Assembly: GCF_050947335.1 (NCBI RefSeq)
Contig: NW_027474128.1
Location: 16,075-80,074, forward strand
Source of the DNA: Megachile rotundata
Lineage: Eukaryota; Arthropoda; Insecta; Hymenoptera; Megachilidae
DNA length: 64,000 bases
Direction: 5' to 3'
The position numbers and the translations under genes are program-made. Positions within the stretch are counted from its first letter, which is position 1. Each line of letters begins with the position of its first letter. Shown here piece by piece: positions 38,686 through 51,561 of this stretch. The notes below the pieces were generated by a model that saw only the letters and a list, made by a program, of their open reading frames with translations, did not search any database and had not been told where the DNA came from.

Positions 38686-41673
38686 TAATTGTCGTCCTAT
38701 CGATCATATAAGCGTAATATGGCTAATAATATGAGTTAGATTGATAATAATAAGAGTAATAAGTATAGTAATTGTCGTTCTATCGATCATATCTTCATAA
38801 TATGGTTAATAATATGAGTTAGATTGATTAAAGTCAGTGTAATAAGTATAGTAATTGTCGTTCTATCGATCATATCTTCATAATATGGTTAATAATATGA
38901 GTTAGATTGATTAAAGTGAGTGTAATAAGTATAGTAATTGTCGTTCTATCGATCATATAAGCATAATATGGCTAATAATATGAGTTAGATTGATAATAAT
39001 AAGATTAATAAGTATAGTAATTGTCGTTCTATCGATCATAAAGGCATAATATGGCTAATAATATGAGTTAGATTGATAAGAATAAGAGTAATAAGTATAG
39101 TAATTGTCGTTCTATCGTTCACATAAGCGTAATATGGCTAATAATATGAGTTAGATTGATAATAATAAGAGTAATACGTATAGTAATTGTCGTTCTATCG
39201 GTCATATAACCATAATATGGCTAATAATATGAGTTAGATTGATAGTAGTGAGTGTAATAAGTGTAGTAATTGTCGTTCTATCGATCATATGAGCATAATA
39301 TGGCTAATAATATGAGTTAGATTGATAATAATAAGAGTAATGAATATAGTAATTGTCGTTCTATCGGTCATATAACCATAATATGGCTAATAATATCAGT
39401 TAACATGATAATAATAAAAGTGGTAAGTATAGTACTTGTCGTTCTATCGATCATATAAACACAATATGTCTAATAATATGAGTTAGGTTGATAATAGTAA
39501 CAGTAATGAGTATAGTAATTGTCATACTATCGATCATATAAGCATAATATGTCTAATAATATGAGTTAGAATGATAATAATAAGAGAAATGAGTATAGTA
39601 ATTGTCGTACTATCGATGATATAAGCATAATATGGATAATAATATGAGTTAGATTGATAATAATAAAAGTGGTAAGTATAGTACTTGTCGTTCTATCGAT
39701 CATATAAACACAATATGTCTAATAATATGAGTTAGATTGATAATAATAAGAATAATAGGTATAGTAATTGTCGTTCTATCGGTCATATAACCATAATATC
39801 GCTAATAATATGAGTTAGATTGATAATAATAAGAGTAATAAGTATAGTAATTCTCGTTCTATCGGTCATATAACCATAATGGGGCTAATAATATGAGTTA
39901 GATTGATAACAGTGAGTGTAATAAGTATAGTAATTGTCGTTATATCCATCATATAAGCATAATAAGGCTAATAATATGAGTTAGATTAATAATAATAAGA
40001 GTTATGAGTATAGTAGTTGTCGTCCTATCGATCATATAAGCATAATATGGCTAATAATATGAGTTAGATTGATAATAATAAGAGTAATAAGTATAGTAAT
40101 TGTCGGCCTATCGATCATATAAGCATAATATGGCTAATAATATGAGTTAGATTGATAATAATAAGAGTAATGAGTATAGTAATTGTCGTCCTACCGATCA
40201 TATAAGCATAATATGGCTAATAATATGAGTTAGATTGATAATAATAAGAGTAATAAGTATAGTAATTGTCGTTCTATCGGTCATATAACCATAATATAGC
40301 CAATAATACGAGTTAGATTGATAACAGTGAGTGTAATAAGTGTAGTAATTGTCGTTCTATCGATCATATAAGCATAATATGGCTAATAATATGAGTTAGA
40401 TTAATAATAATAAGAGTAATCAGTATAGTATTTCTCGTTCTATCGATCATATAAACACAATATGGCTAATAATATGAGTTAGATTGATAATAGTAAGAGT
40501 AATGAGTATAGTAATTGTCATACTATCGATCATATAAGCATAATATGTCTAATAAAATGAGTTAGAATGATAATAATAAGAGTAATGAGTATAGTAATTG
40601 TCGTACTATCGATCATATAAGCATAATATGGATAATAATATGAGTTAGATTGATAATAATAAGAATAATAGGTATAGTAATTGTCGTTCTATCGTTCATA
40701 TAACCATAATATCGCTAATAATATGAGTTAGATTGATAATAATAAAAGTGGTAAGTATAGTACTTGTCGTTCTATCGATCATATAAACACTATATGGCGA
40801 ATAATATGAGTTAGATTGATAATAGTAAGAGTAATGAGTATAGTAATTGTCATACTATCGATCATATAAGCATAATATGTCTAATAATATGAGTTAGAAT
40901 GATAATAATAAGAGTAATGAGTATAGTAATTGTCGTTCTATCGATCATATAAGCATAATATGGCTAATAATATGAGTTAGATTGATAATAATAAGAATAA
41001 TAGGTATAGTAATTGTCGTTCTATCGGTCATATAACCATAATATCGCTAATAATATGAGTTAGATTGATAATAATAAGAGTAATAAGTATAGTAATTCTC
41101 GTTCTATCGGTCATATAACCATAATGGGGCTAATAATATGAGTTAGATTGATTAAAGTCAGTGTAATAAGTATAGTAATTGTCGTTCTATCGATCATATC
41201 TTCATAATATGGTTATTAATATGAGTTAGATTGATTAAAGTGAGTGTAATAAGTATAGTAATTGTCGTTCTATCGATCATATAAGCATAATATGGCTAAT
41301 AATATGAGTTAGATTGATAATAATAAGATTAATAAGTATAGTAATTGTCGTTCTATCGATCATAAAGGCATAATATGGCTAATAATATGAGTTAGATTGA
41401 TAAGAATAAGAGTAATAAGTATAGTAATTGTCGTTCTATCGTTCACATAAGCGTAATATGGCTAATAATATGAGTTTGATTGATAATAATAAGAGTAATA
41501 CGTATAGTAATTGTCGTTCTATCGGTCATATAACCATAACATGGCTAATAATATGAGTTAGATTGATAGTAGTGAGTGTAATAAGTATAGTAATTGTCGT
41601 TCTATCGGTCATATAACCATAATATGGCTAATAATATGAGTTAGATTGATAATAATAGGAGTAATGAGTATTG
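38686..41673 (+). repeat. Transition zone with mixed blocks
   Basis: About 38.81-39.25 kb recurs at about 41.14-41.57 kb at +2,324 bp (28 x 83), marked by AAGTCAGTG (38831, 41155), CATAAAGGCA (39037, 41361) and CGTTCACATAAGCG. About 39.73-39.90 kb recurs at +1,245 bp (15 x 83), marked by CATAATGGGGC (39876, 41121). Between these lie runs of e-, f- and h-type monomers (GTCATACTATC, ATAAACACAATATG, ATGGATAAT). Many single-base variants occur only here, for example TATCAGTTAACATG near 39396. The block order is less regular than to either side. Confidence 0.75.
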
Positions 41674-41922
41674 TAATTGTCGTTCTATCGATCATATAAG
41701 TATAACATGGCTAATAATATGAGTTAGGTTGATAATAATAAGAGTAATAAGTATATTATTTGTCGTTATACCGATCATATAAGCATAATATGGCTAACAA
41801 TATGAGTTAGATTGATAATAATAAGAGTAATTAGTATAGTAATTGTCGAACTATCGATCATATGAGCATAATATGGCTAATAATATGAGTTAGATTGATA
41901 ATAATAAGAGTCATGAATATAG
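41674..41922 (+). repeat. Cassette K, shortened copy (3 monomers)
   Basis: GTTATACCG at 41765, CTAACAATATG and GTCGAACTATCG are present in order, but the monomer with CATATCTTCAT and TTGGTAATA is missing: its tail (TTAGTATAG) is joined to the second monomer. The first monomer has CATATAAGTATAACATGG instead of GTTCCATCG. The likely cause is a one-monomer deletion by exchange between neighbours. Confidence 0.82.
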
Positions 41923-42255
41923 TAATTGTCGTTCTATCGGTCATATAACCACAATATGGCTAATAATATGAGTTAGATTGATAATAATATAAGTGGTAAG
42001 TATAGTACTTGTCGTTCTATCGATCATATAAACACAATATGGCTAATAATATGAGTTAGATTGATAATAATAAGAGTAATAAGTATAGTAATTGTCGTTC
42101 TATCGATCATATAAGCATAATATGGCTAATAATATGAGTTAGATTGATAATAATAAGAGTAATGAGTATAATAATTGTCGTCCTATCGATCATATAAGCA
42201 TAATATGGCTAATAATATGAGTTAGATTGATAATAATAAGAGTAATGAGTATAGT
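41923..42255 (+). repeat. Block with AATATAAGTGG and GTATAATAATTG markers
   Basis: ATAATATAAGTGG near 41984 and GAGTATAATAATTG near 42165 recur in the same order near 49868/50050, 55428/55610 and 58167/58350. This block and the 9-mer that follows therefore also form part of the right-domain 67-mer. Confidence 0.8.
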
Positions 42256-44496
42256 AATTGTCGTCCTATCGATCATATAAGCATAATATGATTAATAGCA
42301 TGAATTAGATTGATAATAGTGAGTGTAATAAGTGTAGTAATTGTCGTTCTATCGATCATATGAGCATAATATGGCTAATAATATGAGTTAGATTGATAAT
42401 AATAAGAGTAATAAATATAGTAATTGTCGTTCTATCGGTCATATAACCATAATATGGCTAATAATATGAGTTAGATTGATAATAATAAAAGTGGTAAGTA
42501 TAGTACTTGTCGTTCTATCGATCATATAAACACAATATGGCTAATAATATGAGTTAGATTGATAATAGTAAGAGTAATGAGTATAGTAATTGTCATACTA
42601 TCGATCATATAAGCATAATATGTCTAATAATATGAGTTAGAATGATAATAATAAGAGTAATGAGTATAGTAATTGTCGTACTATCGATCATATAAGCATA
42701 ATATGAATAATAATATGAGTTAGATTGATAATAGTGAGTGTAATAAGTGTAGTAATTGTCGTTCTATCGATCATATGAGCATAATATGGCTAATAATATG
42801 AGTTAGGTTGATAATAATAAGAGTAATGGGTATAGTAATTGTCGTACTATCGATCATATAAGGATAATATGGCTACTAATATGAGTTAGATTGATAATAA
42901 TAAGAGTAATGAGTATAGTAATTGTCGTCCTATCGATCATATAAGCATAATATGGCTAATAATATGAGTTAGATTGATAATAATAAGATTAATAAGTATA
43001 GTAATTGTCGTTCTATCAATCATAAAGGCATAATATGGCTAATAATATGAGTTAGATTGATAAGAATAAGAGTAATAAGTATAGTAATTGTCGTTCTATC
43101 GTTCACATAAGCGTAATATGGCTAATAATATGAGTTAGATTGATAATAATAAGAGTAATACGTATAGTAATTGTCGTTCTATCGGTCATATAACCATAAT
43201 ATGGCTAATAATATGAGTTAGATTGATAATAATAAAAGTGGTAAGTATAGTACTTGTCGTTCTATCGATCATATAAACACAATATGGCTAATAATATGAG
43301 TTAGATTGATAATAGTAAGAGTAATGAGTATAGTAATTGTCATACTATCGATCATATAAGCATAATATGTCTAATAATATGAGTTAGAATGATAATAATA
43401 AGAGTAATGAGTATAGTAATTGTCGTACTATCGATCATATAAGCATAATATGAATAATAATATGAGTTAGATTGATAATAGTGAGTGTAATAAGTGTAGT
43501 AATTGTCGTTCTATCGATCATATGAGCATAATATGGCTAATAATATGAGTTAGGTTGATAATAATAAGAGTAATGGGTATAGTAATTGTCGTACTATCGA
43601 TCATATAAGGATAATATGGCTACTAATATGAGTTAGATTGATAATAATAAGAGTAATGAGTATAGTAATTGTCGTCCTATCGATCATATAAGCATAATAT
43701 GGCTAATAATATGAGTTAGATTGATAATAATAAGAGTAATGAGTATAGTAATTGTCGTCCTATCGATCATATAAGCATAATATGATTAATAGCATGAATT
43801 AGATTGATAATAGTGAGTGTAATAAGTGTAGTAATTGTCGTTCTATCGATCATATGAGCATAATATGGCTAATAATATGAGTTAGATTGATAATAATAAG
43901 AGTAATAAATATAGTAATTGTCGTTCTATCGGTCATATAACCATAATATGGCTAATAATATGAGTTAGATTGATAACAGTGAGTGTAATGAGTATAGTAA
44001 TTGTCGTTATATCGATCATATAAACACAATATGGCTAATAATATGAGTTAGATTGATAATAGTAAGAGTAATGAGTATAGTAATTGTCATACTATCGATC
44101 ATATAAGCATAATATGTCTAAGAATATGAGTTAGAATGATAATAATAAGAGTAATGAGTATAGTAATTGTCGTACTATCGATCATATAAGCATAATATGA
44201 ATAATAATATGAGTTAGATTGATAATAGTGAGTGTAATAAGTGTAGTAATTGTCGTTCTATCGATCATATGAGCATAATATGGCTAATAATATGAGTTAG
44301 GTTGATAATAATAAGAGTAATGGGTATAGTAATTGTCGTACTATCGATCATATAAGGATAATATGGCTACTAATATGAGTTAGATTGATAATAATAAGAG
44401 TAATGAGTATAGTAATTGTCGTCCTATCGATCATATAAGCATAATATGGCTAATAATATGAGTCAGATTGATAATAATAAGAGTAATAAGCATAGT
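42256..44496 (+). repeat. 9-monomer HOR (747 bp), three copies
   Basis: The marker ATATGAATAATAATATG lies at 42701, 43448 and 44195, 747 bp (9 x 83) apart, and CTACTAATATGAG follows each time. The unit also carries GTCATACTATC, GGTTGATAATAATAAG with AATGGGTATAG, and ATAAGGATAATATGG. The copies are not complete equals. Copy 2 has three monomers replaced by the CATAAAGGCA/CGTTCACATAAGCG block (43021). Copy 3 has a GATAACAGTGAGTGTAATGAG monomer in place of AAAAGTGG. ATTAATAGCATG is kept in copies 1 and 3 (42291, 43785). Confidence 0.85.
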
Positions 44497-46000
44497 AATT
44501 GTCGTTCTATCGGTCATATAACCATAATATGGCTAATAATATGAGTTAGATTGATAACAGTGAGTGTAATAAGTGTAGTAATTGTCGTTCTATCGATCAT
44601 ATAAGCATAATATGGCTAATAATATGAGTTAGATTAATAATAATAAGAGCAATCAGTATAGTATTTGTCGTTCTATCGATCATATCTGCATAATATGATT
44701 AATAACATGAATTAGATTGATAATAGTGAGTGTAATAAGTGTAGTAATTGTCGTTCTATCGATCATATGAGCATAATATGGCTAATAATATGAGTTAGAT
44801 TGATAATAATAAGAGTAATGAATATAGTAATTGTCGTTCTACCGATCATATAAGCATAATATGGCTAATAATATGAGTTAGATTGATAATAATAAGATTA
44901 ATAAGTATAGTAATTGCCGTTCTATCGGTCATATAACCATAATATGGCTAATAATATTAGTTAGATTGTTAATAATGAGAGTAATAAGTATAGTAATTGT
45001 CGTTCTATCGATCATATAAGCATAATATGGCTAATAATATGAGTTAGATTGATAATAATAAGAGTAATGAGTATAGTAATTGTCGTTCTATCGATCATAT
45101 AAGCATAATATGGCTAATAATATGAGTTAGATTGATAATAATAAGAGTAATAAGCATAGTAATTGCCGTTCTATCGATCATATAAGCACAATATGGCTAA
45201 TAATATGTGTTAGATTGATAATAATGAGAGTAGTAAGTATAGTAATTGTCGTTCTATCGATCATATAAGCATAATATGGCTAATAATATGAGTTAGATTG
45301 ATAATAATAAGAGTAATAAGCATAGTAATTGTCGTTTTATCGATCATATAAGCATAATATGGCTAATAATATGAGTTACATTGATAATAATAAGAGTAAT
45401 GAGTATAGTAATTGTCGTCCTATCGATCATATAAGCATAATATGGCTAATAATATGAGTTAGATTGATAATAATAAGAGTAATAAGTGTAGTAATTGTCG
45501 TTCTACCGATCATATAAGCATAATATGGCTAATAATATGAGTTAGAATGATAATAATAAGATTAATAAGTATAGTAATCGTCGTTCTATCGATCATATAA
45601 GCATAATATGGCTAATAATATGAGTTAGATTGATATTAATAAGAGTAATAAGTATAGTAATTGTCGTTCTATCGGTCATATAACCATAATATGGCTAATA
45701 ATATGAGTTAGATTGTTAATAATGAGAGTAATAAGTATAGTAATTGTCGTTCTATCGATCATATAAGCATAATATGGCTAATAATATGAGTTAGATTGAT
45801 AATATTAAGAGTAATGAGTATAGTAATTGTCGTTCTATCGATCATATAAGCATAATATGGCTAATAATATGAGTTAGATTGATAATAATAAGAGTAATAA
45901 GTATAGTAATTGCCGTTCTATCGATCATATAAGCACAATATGGCTAATAATATGTGTTAGATTGATAATAATGAGAGTAGTAAGTATAGTAATTGTCGTT
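44459..46000 (+). repeat. Start of right domain: first 28/29-mer unit
   Basis: GAGTCAGATTG (44459) recurs at 46783, +2,324 bp (28 x 83), with matching order up to about 45.5 kb. From about 45.57 kb the equivalent lies at +2,407 bp (29 x 83): GCACAATATGG at 45933 against 48340. Variants first seen here and common afterwards are ATTGCCGTTC, GCACAATATGG with ATATGTGTTAG, TTGTTAATAATGAG, GTCGTTTTATCG, TTGATATTAATAAG and GTAATCGTCG. Confidence 0.83.
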
Positions 46001-49000
46001 CTATCGATCATATAAGCATAATATGGCTAATAATATGAGTTAGATTGATAATAATAAGAGTAATAAGCATAGTAATTGTCGTTTTATCGATCATATAAGC
46101 ATAATATGGCTAATAATATGAGTTACATTGATAATAATAAGAGTAATGAGTATAGTAATTGTCGTCCTATCGATCATATAAGCATAATATGGCTAATAAT
46201 ATGAGTTAGAATAATAATAGTTAGAGTAATCAGTATAGTATTTGTCGTTCTATCGATCATATATGCATAATATGGTTAATAACATGAATTAGATTGATAA
46301 TAGTGAGTGTAATAAGTGTAGTAATTGTCGTTCTATCGATCATATAAGCATAATATGGCTAATAATATGAGTTAGATTGATAATAATAAGAGTAATGAGT
46401 ATAGTAATTGTCGTCCTATCGATCATATAAGCATAATGTGGCTAATAATATGAGTTAGATTGATAATAATAAGAGTAATGAGTATAGTAATTGTCGTCCT
46501 ATCGATCATATAAGCATAATATGGCTAATAATATGATTTAGATTGATAATAATAAGAGTAGTAAGTATAGTAATTGTCGTCCTATCGATCATATAAGCAT
46601 AATACGGCTAATAATATGAGTTAGATTGATATTAATAAAACTAATAAGTATAGTAATTGTCGTTCTATCGGTCATATAACCATAATATGGCTAATAATAT
46701 GAGTTAGATTGATAACAGTGAGTGTAATGAGTATAGTAATTGTCGTTATATCGATCATATAAGCATAATATGGCTAATAATATGAGTCAGATTGATAATA
46801 ATAAGAGTAATAAGCATAGTAATTGTCGTTCTATCGGTCATATAACCATAATATGGCTAATAATATGAGTTAGATTGATAACAGTGAGTGTAATATGTGT
46901 AGTAATTGTCGTTCTATCGATCATATAAGCATAATATGGCTAATAATATGAGTTAGATTAATAATAATAAGAGTAATCAGTATAGTATTTGTCGTTCTAT
47001 CGATCATATCTGCATAGTATGATTAATAACAAGAATTAGATTGATAATAGTGAGTGTAATAAGTGTAGTAATTGTCGTTCTATCGATCATATGAGCATAA
47101 TATGGCTAATAATATGAGTTAGATTGATAATAATAAGAGTAATGAATATAGTAATTGTCGTTCTACCGATCATATAAGCATAATATGGCTAATAATATGA
47201 GTTAGATTGATAATAATAAGATTAATAAGTATAGTAATTGCCGTTCTATCGGTCATATAACCATAATATGGCTAATAATATTAGTTAGATTGTTAATAAT
47301 GAGAGTAATAAGTATAGTAATTGTCGTTCTATCGATCATATAAGCATAATATGGCTAATAATATGAGTTAGATTGATAATAATAAGAGTAATGAGTATAG
47401 TAATTGTCGTTCTATCGATCATATAAGCATAATATGGCTAATAATATGAGTTAGATTGATAATAATAAGAGTAATAAGTATAGTAATTGCCGTTCTATCG
47501 ATCATATAAGCACAATATGGCTAATAATATGTGTTAGATTGATAATAATGAGAGTAGTAAGTATAGTAATTGTCGTTCTATCGATCATATAAGCATAATA
47601 TGGCTAATAATATGAGTTAGATTGATAATAATAAGAGTAATAAGCATAGTAATTGTCGTTTTATCGATCATATAAGCATAATATGGCTAATAATATGAGT
47701 TACATTGATAATAATAAGAGTAATGAGTATAGTAATTGTCATCCTATCGATCATATAAGCATAATATGGCTAATAATATGAGTTAGATTGATAATAATAA
47801 GAGTAATAAGTGTAGTAATTGTCATTCTATCGATCATATAAGCATAATATGGCTAATAATATGAGTTAGATTGATAATAATAAGAGTAATGAGTATAGTA
47901 ATTGTCATCCTATCGATCATACAAGCATAATATGGCTAATAATATGAGTTAGATTGATAATAATAAGATTAATAAGTATAGTAATCGTCGATCTATCGAT
48001 CATATAAGCATAATATGGCTAATAATATGAGTTAGATTGATATTAATAAGAGTAATAAGTATAGTAATTGTCGTTCTATCGGTCATATAACCATAATATG
48101 GCTAATAATATGAGTTAGATTGTTAATAATGAGAGTAATAAGTATAGTAATTGTCGTTCTATCGATCATATAAGCATAATATGGCTAATAATATGAGTTA
48201 GATTGATAATAATAAGAGTAATGAGTATAGTAATTGTCGTTCTATCGATCATATAAGCATAATATGGCTAATAATATGAGTTAGATTGATAATAATAAGA
48301 GTAATAAGTATAGTAGTTGCCGTTCTATCGATCATATAAGCACAATATGGCTAATAATATGTGTTAGATTGATAATAATGAGAGTAGTAAGTATAGTAAT
48401 TGTCGTTCTATCGATCATATAAGCATAATATGGCTAATAATATGAGTTAGATTGATAATAATAAGAGTAATAAGCATAGTAATTGTCGTTTTATCGATCA
48501 TATAAGCATAATATGGCTAATAATATGAGTTACATTGATAATAATAAGAGTAATGAGTATAGTAATTGTCGTCCTATCGATCATATAAGCATAATATGGC
48601 TAATAATATGAGTTAGAATAATAATAGTTAGAGTAATCAGTATAGTATTTGTCGTTCTATCGATCATATATGCATAACATGGTTAATAACATGAATTACA
48701 TTGATAATAGTGAGTGTAATAAGTGTAGTAATTGTCGTTCTATCGATCATATAAGCATAATATGGCTAATAATATGAGTTAGATTGATAATAATAAGAGT
48801 AATGAGTATAGTAATTGTCGTCCTATCGATCATATAAGCATAATGTGGCTAATAATATGAGTTAGATTGATAATAATAAGAGTAATGAGTATAGTAATTG
48901 TCGTCCTATCGATCATATAAGCATAATATGGCTAATAATATGATTTAGATTGATAATAATAAGAGTAGTAAGTATAGTAATTGTCGTCCTATCGATCATA

Positions 49001-51561
49001 TAAGCATAATACGGCTAATAATATGAGTTAGATTGATATTAATAAAACTAATAAGTATAGTAATTGTCGTTCTATCGGTCATATAACCATAATATGGCTA
49101 ATAATATGAGTTAGATTGATAACAGTGAGTGTAATGAGTATAGTAATTGTCGTTATATCGATCATATAAGCATAATATGGCTAATAATATGAGTTAGATT
49201 GATAATAATAGGAGTAATGAGTATAGTAATTGTCATCCTATCGATCATACAAGCATAATATGGCTAATAATATGAGTTAGATTGATAATAATAAGAGTAA
49301 TAAGTGTAGTAATTGTCATTCTATCGATCATATAAGCATAATATGGCTAATAATTTGAGCTAGATTGATAATAATAAGAGTAATAAGTATAGTAATTGTC
49401 GTTCTATCGATCATATCTGCATAATATCGTTAATAAGAGGAGTTGGATTGATAACAGTGAGTGTAGTAAGTATAGTAATTGTCGATCTATCGATCATATG
49501 AGCATAATATGGCTAGTAATATGAGTTATATTGATAACAGTAAGAGTGATGAGTATAGTAATTGTCGTCCTATTGATCATATAAGCATAATATGGCTAAT
49601 AATATGAGTTAGATTGATAATAATAAGAGTAATAAGTATATTAATTGTCGTTATATCGATCATATAAGCATAATATGGCTAATAATATGAGTTAGATTGA
49701 TAATAATAAGAGTAATGAGTATAGTAATTGTAGTCCTATCGATCATATAAGCATAATATGGCTAATAATATGAGTTGGATTGATAATAATAAGAGTAATA
49801 AGTATAGTAATTGTCGTTCTATCGGTCATATAACCATAATATTGCTAATAATATGAGTTAGATTGATAATAATATAAGTGGTAAGTATAGTACTTGTCGT
49901 TCTATCGATCATATAAACACAATATGGCTAATAATATGAGTTAGATTGATAATAATAAGAGTAATAAGTATAGTAATTGTCGTTCTATCGATCATATAAG
50001 CATAATATGGCTAATAATATGAGTTAGATTGATAATAATAAGAGTAATGAGTATAATAATTGTCGTCCTATCGATCATATAAGCATAATATGGCTAATAA
50101 TATGAGTTAGATTGATAATAATAAGAGTAATGAGTATAGTAATTGTCGTCCTATCGATCATATAAGCATAATATGATTAATAGCATGAATTAGATTGATA
50201 ATAGTGAGTGTAATAAGTGTAGTAATTGTCGTTCTATCGATCATATGAGCATAATATGGCTAATAATATGAGTTAGATTGATAATAATAAGAGTAATAAA
50301 TATAGTAATTGTCGTTCTATCGGTCATATAACCATAATATGGCTAATAATATGAGTTAGATTGATAATAATAAAAGTGGTAAGTATAGTACTTGTCGTTC
50401 TATCGATCATATAAACACAATATGGCTAATAATATGAGTTAGATTGATAATAGTAAGAGTAATGAGTATAGTAATTGTCATACTATCGATCATATAAGCA
50501 TAATATGTCTAAGAATATGAGTTAGAATGATAATAATAAGAGTAATGAGTATAGTAATTGTCGTACTATCGATCATATAAGCATAATATGAATAATAATA
50601 TGAGTTAGATTGATAATAGTGAGTGTAATAAGTGTAGTAATTGTCGTTCTATCGATCATATGAGCATAATATGGCTAATAATATGAGTTAGGTTGATAAT
50701 AATAAGAGTAATGGGTATAGTAATTGTCGTACTATCGATCATATAAGGATAATATGGCTAATAATATGAGTTAGATTGATAATAATAAGAGTAATAAGCA
50801 TAGTAATTGTCGTTTTATCGATCATATAAGCATAATATGGCTAATAATATGAGTTACATTGATAATAATAAGATTAATAAGTATAGTAATTGTCGTTCTA
50901 CCGATCATATAAGCATAATATGGCTAATAATATGAGTTAGAATGATAATAATAAGATTAATAAGTATAGTAATCGTCGTTCTATCGATCATATAAGCATA
51001 ATATGGCTAATAATATGAGTTAGATTGATATTAATAAGAGTAATAAGTATAGTAATTGTCGTTCTATCGGTCATATAACCATAATATGGCTAATAATATG
51101 AGTTAGATTGATAATAATAAGATTAATACGTATAGTAATTGTCGTTCTACCGATCATATAAGCATAATATGGCTAATAATATGAGTTAGATTGATAATAA
51201 TAAGATTAATAAGTATAGTAATTGTCGTTCTACCGATCATATAAGCATAATATGGCTAATAATATGAGTTAGATTGATAATAATAAGAGTAATAAGTATA
51301 GTAATTGCCGTTCTATCGATCATATAAGCACAATATGGCTAATAATATGTGTTAGATTGATAATAATGAGAGTAGTAAGTATAGTAATTGTCGTTCTATC
51401 GATCATATAAGCATAATATGGCTAATAATATGAGTTAGATTGATAATAATAAGAGTAATAAGCATAGTAATTGTCGTTTTATCGATCATATAAGCATAAT
51501 ATGGCTAATAATATGAGTTACATTGATAATAATAAGAGTAATGAGTATAGTAATTGTCGTC
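46001..51561 (+). repeat. 67-monomer HOR (5,561 bp), copy 1
   Basis: The period is 67 x 83 = 5,561 bp exactly. CATAATGTGG at 46432 recurs at 51993 and at 48839 recurs at 54400. TAATAAGAGGAG at 49431 recurs at 54992, CTAAGAATATG at 50510 at 56071, and GCACAATATGG at 47510 at 53071. Internally it contains a 29-mer step (2,407 bp between the two CATAATGTGG markers), a GAGGAGTTGG monomer found nowhere else, and a stretch copied from the 42-43 kb region (49.86-50.76 kb). One difference from copy 2 was noted: TTAATAAG near 47970 against TTAATCAG near 53531. Confidence 0.9.
47401..47483 (+). repeat. Representative consensus monomer (83 bp)
   Basis: This monomer carries the commonest base at every position I compared, so it serves as a reference. 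Its composition is 34 A, 29 T, 14 G and 6 C (24% G+C). By eye, positions 13-24 (TATCGATCATAT) and about 39-52 (TAATAATATGAGTT) rarely change. Positions 8-12, 25-31, 36-38 and 59-82 hold most of the variants that define subtypes. It contains the palindrome ATCGAT (14-19), a dyad CATAT/ATATG (20-24 and 32-36, 7-bp loop), and the direct repeat AATATG at 31-36 and 43-48. The tail (about 59-80) is a loose TAA/GTAA microsatellite-like stretch. There are two CpG dinucleotides, at 8-9 and 16-17. Confidence 0.9.

Noticed and set aside
47420..47436. Terminator or hairpin from CATAT...ATATG
   Set aside because: The arms are only 5 bp, all A/T but for one pair, with a 7-bp loop and no T-run. It is too weak to call a terminator or structured RNA.
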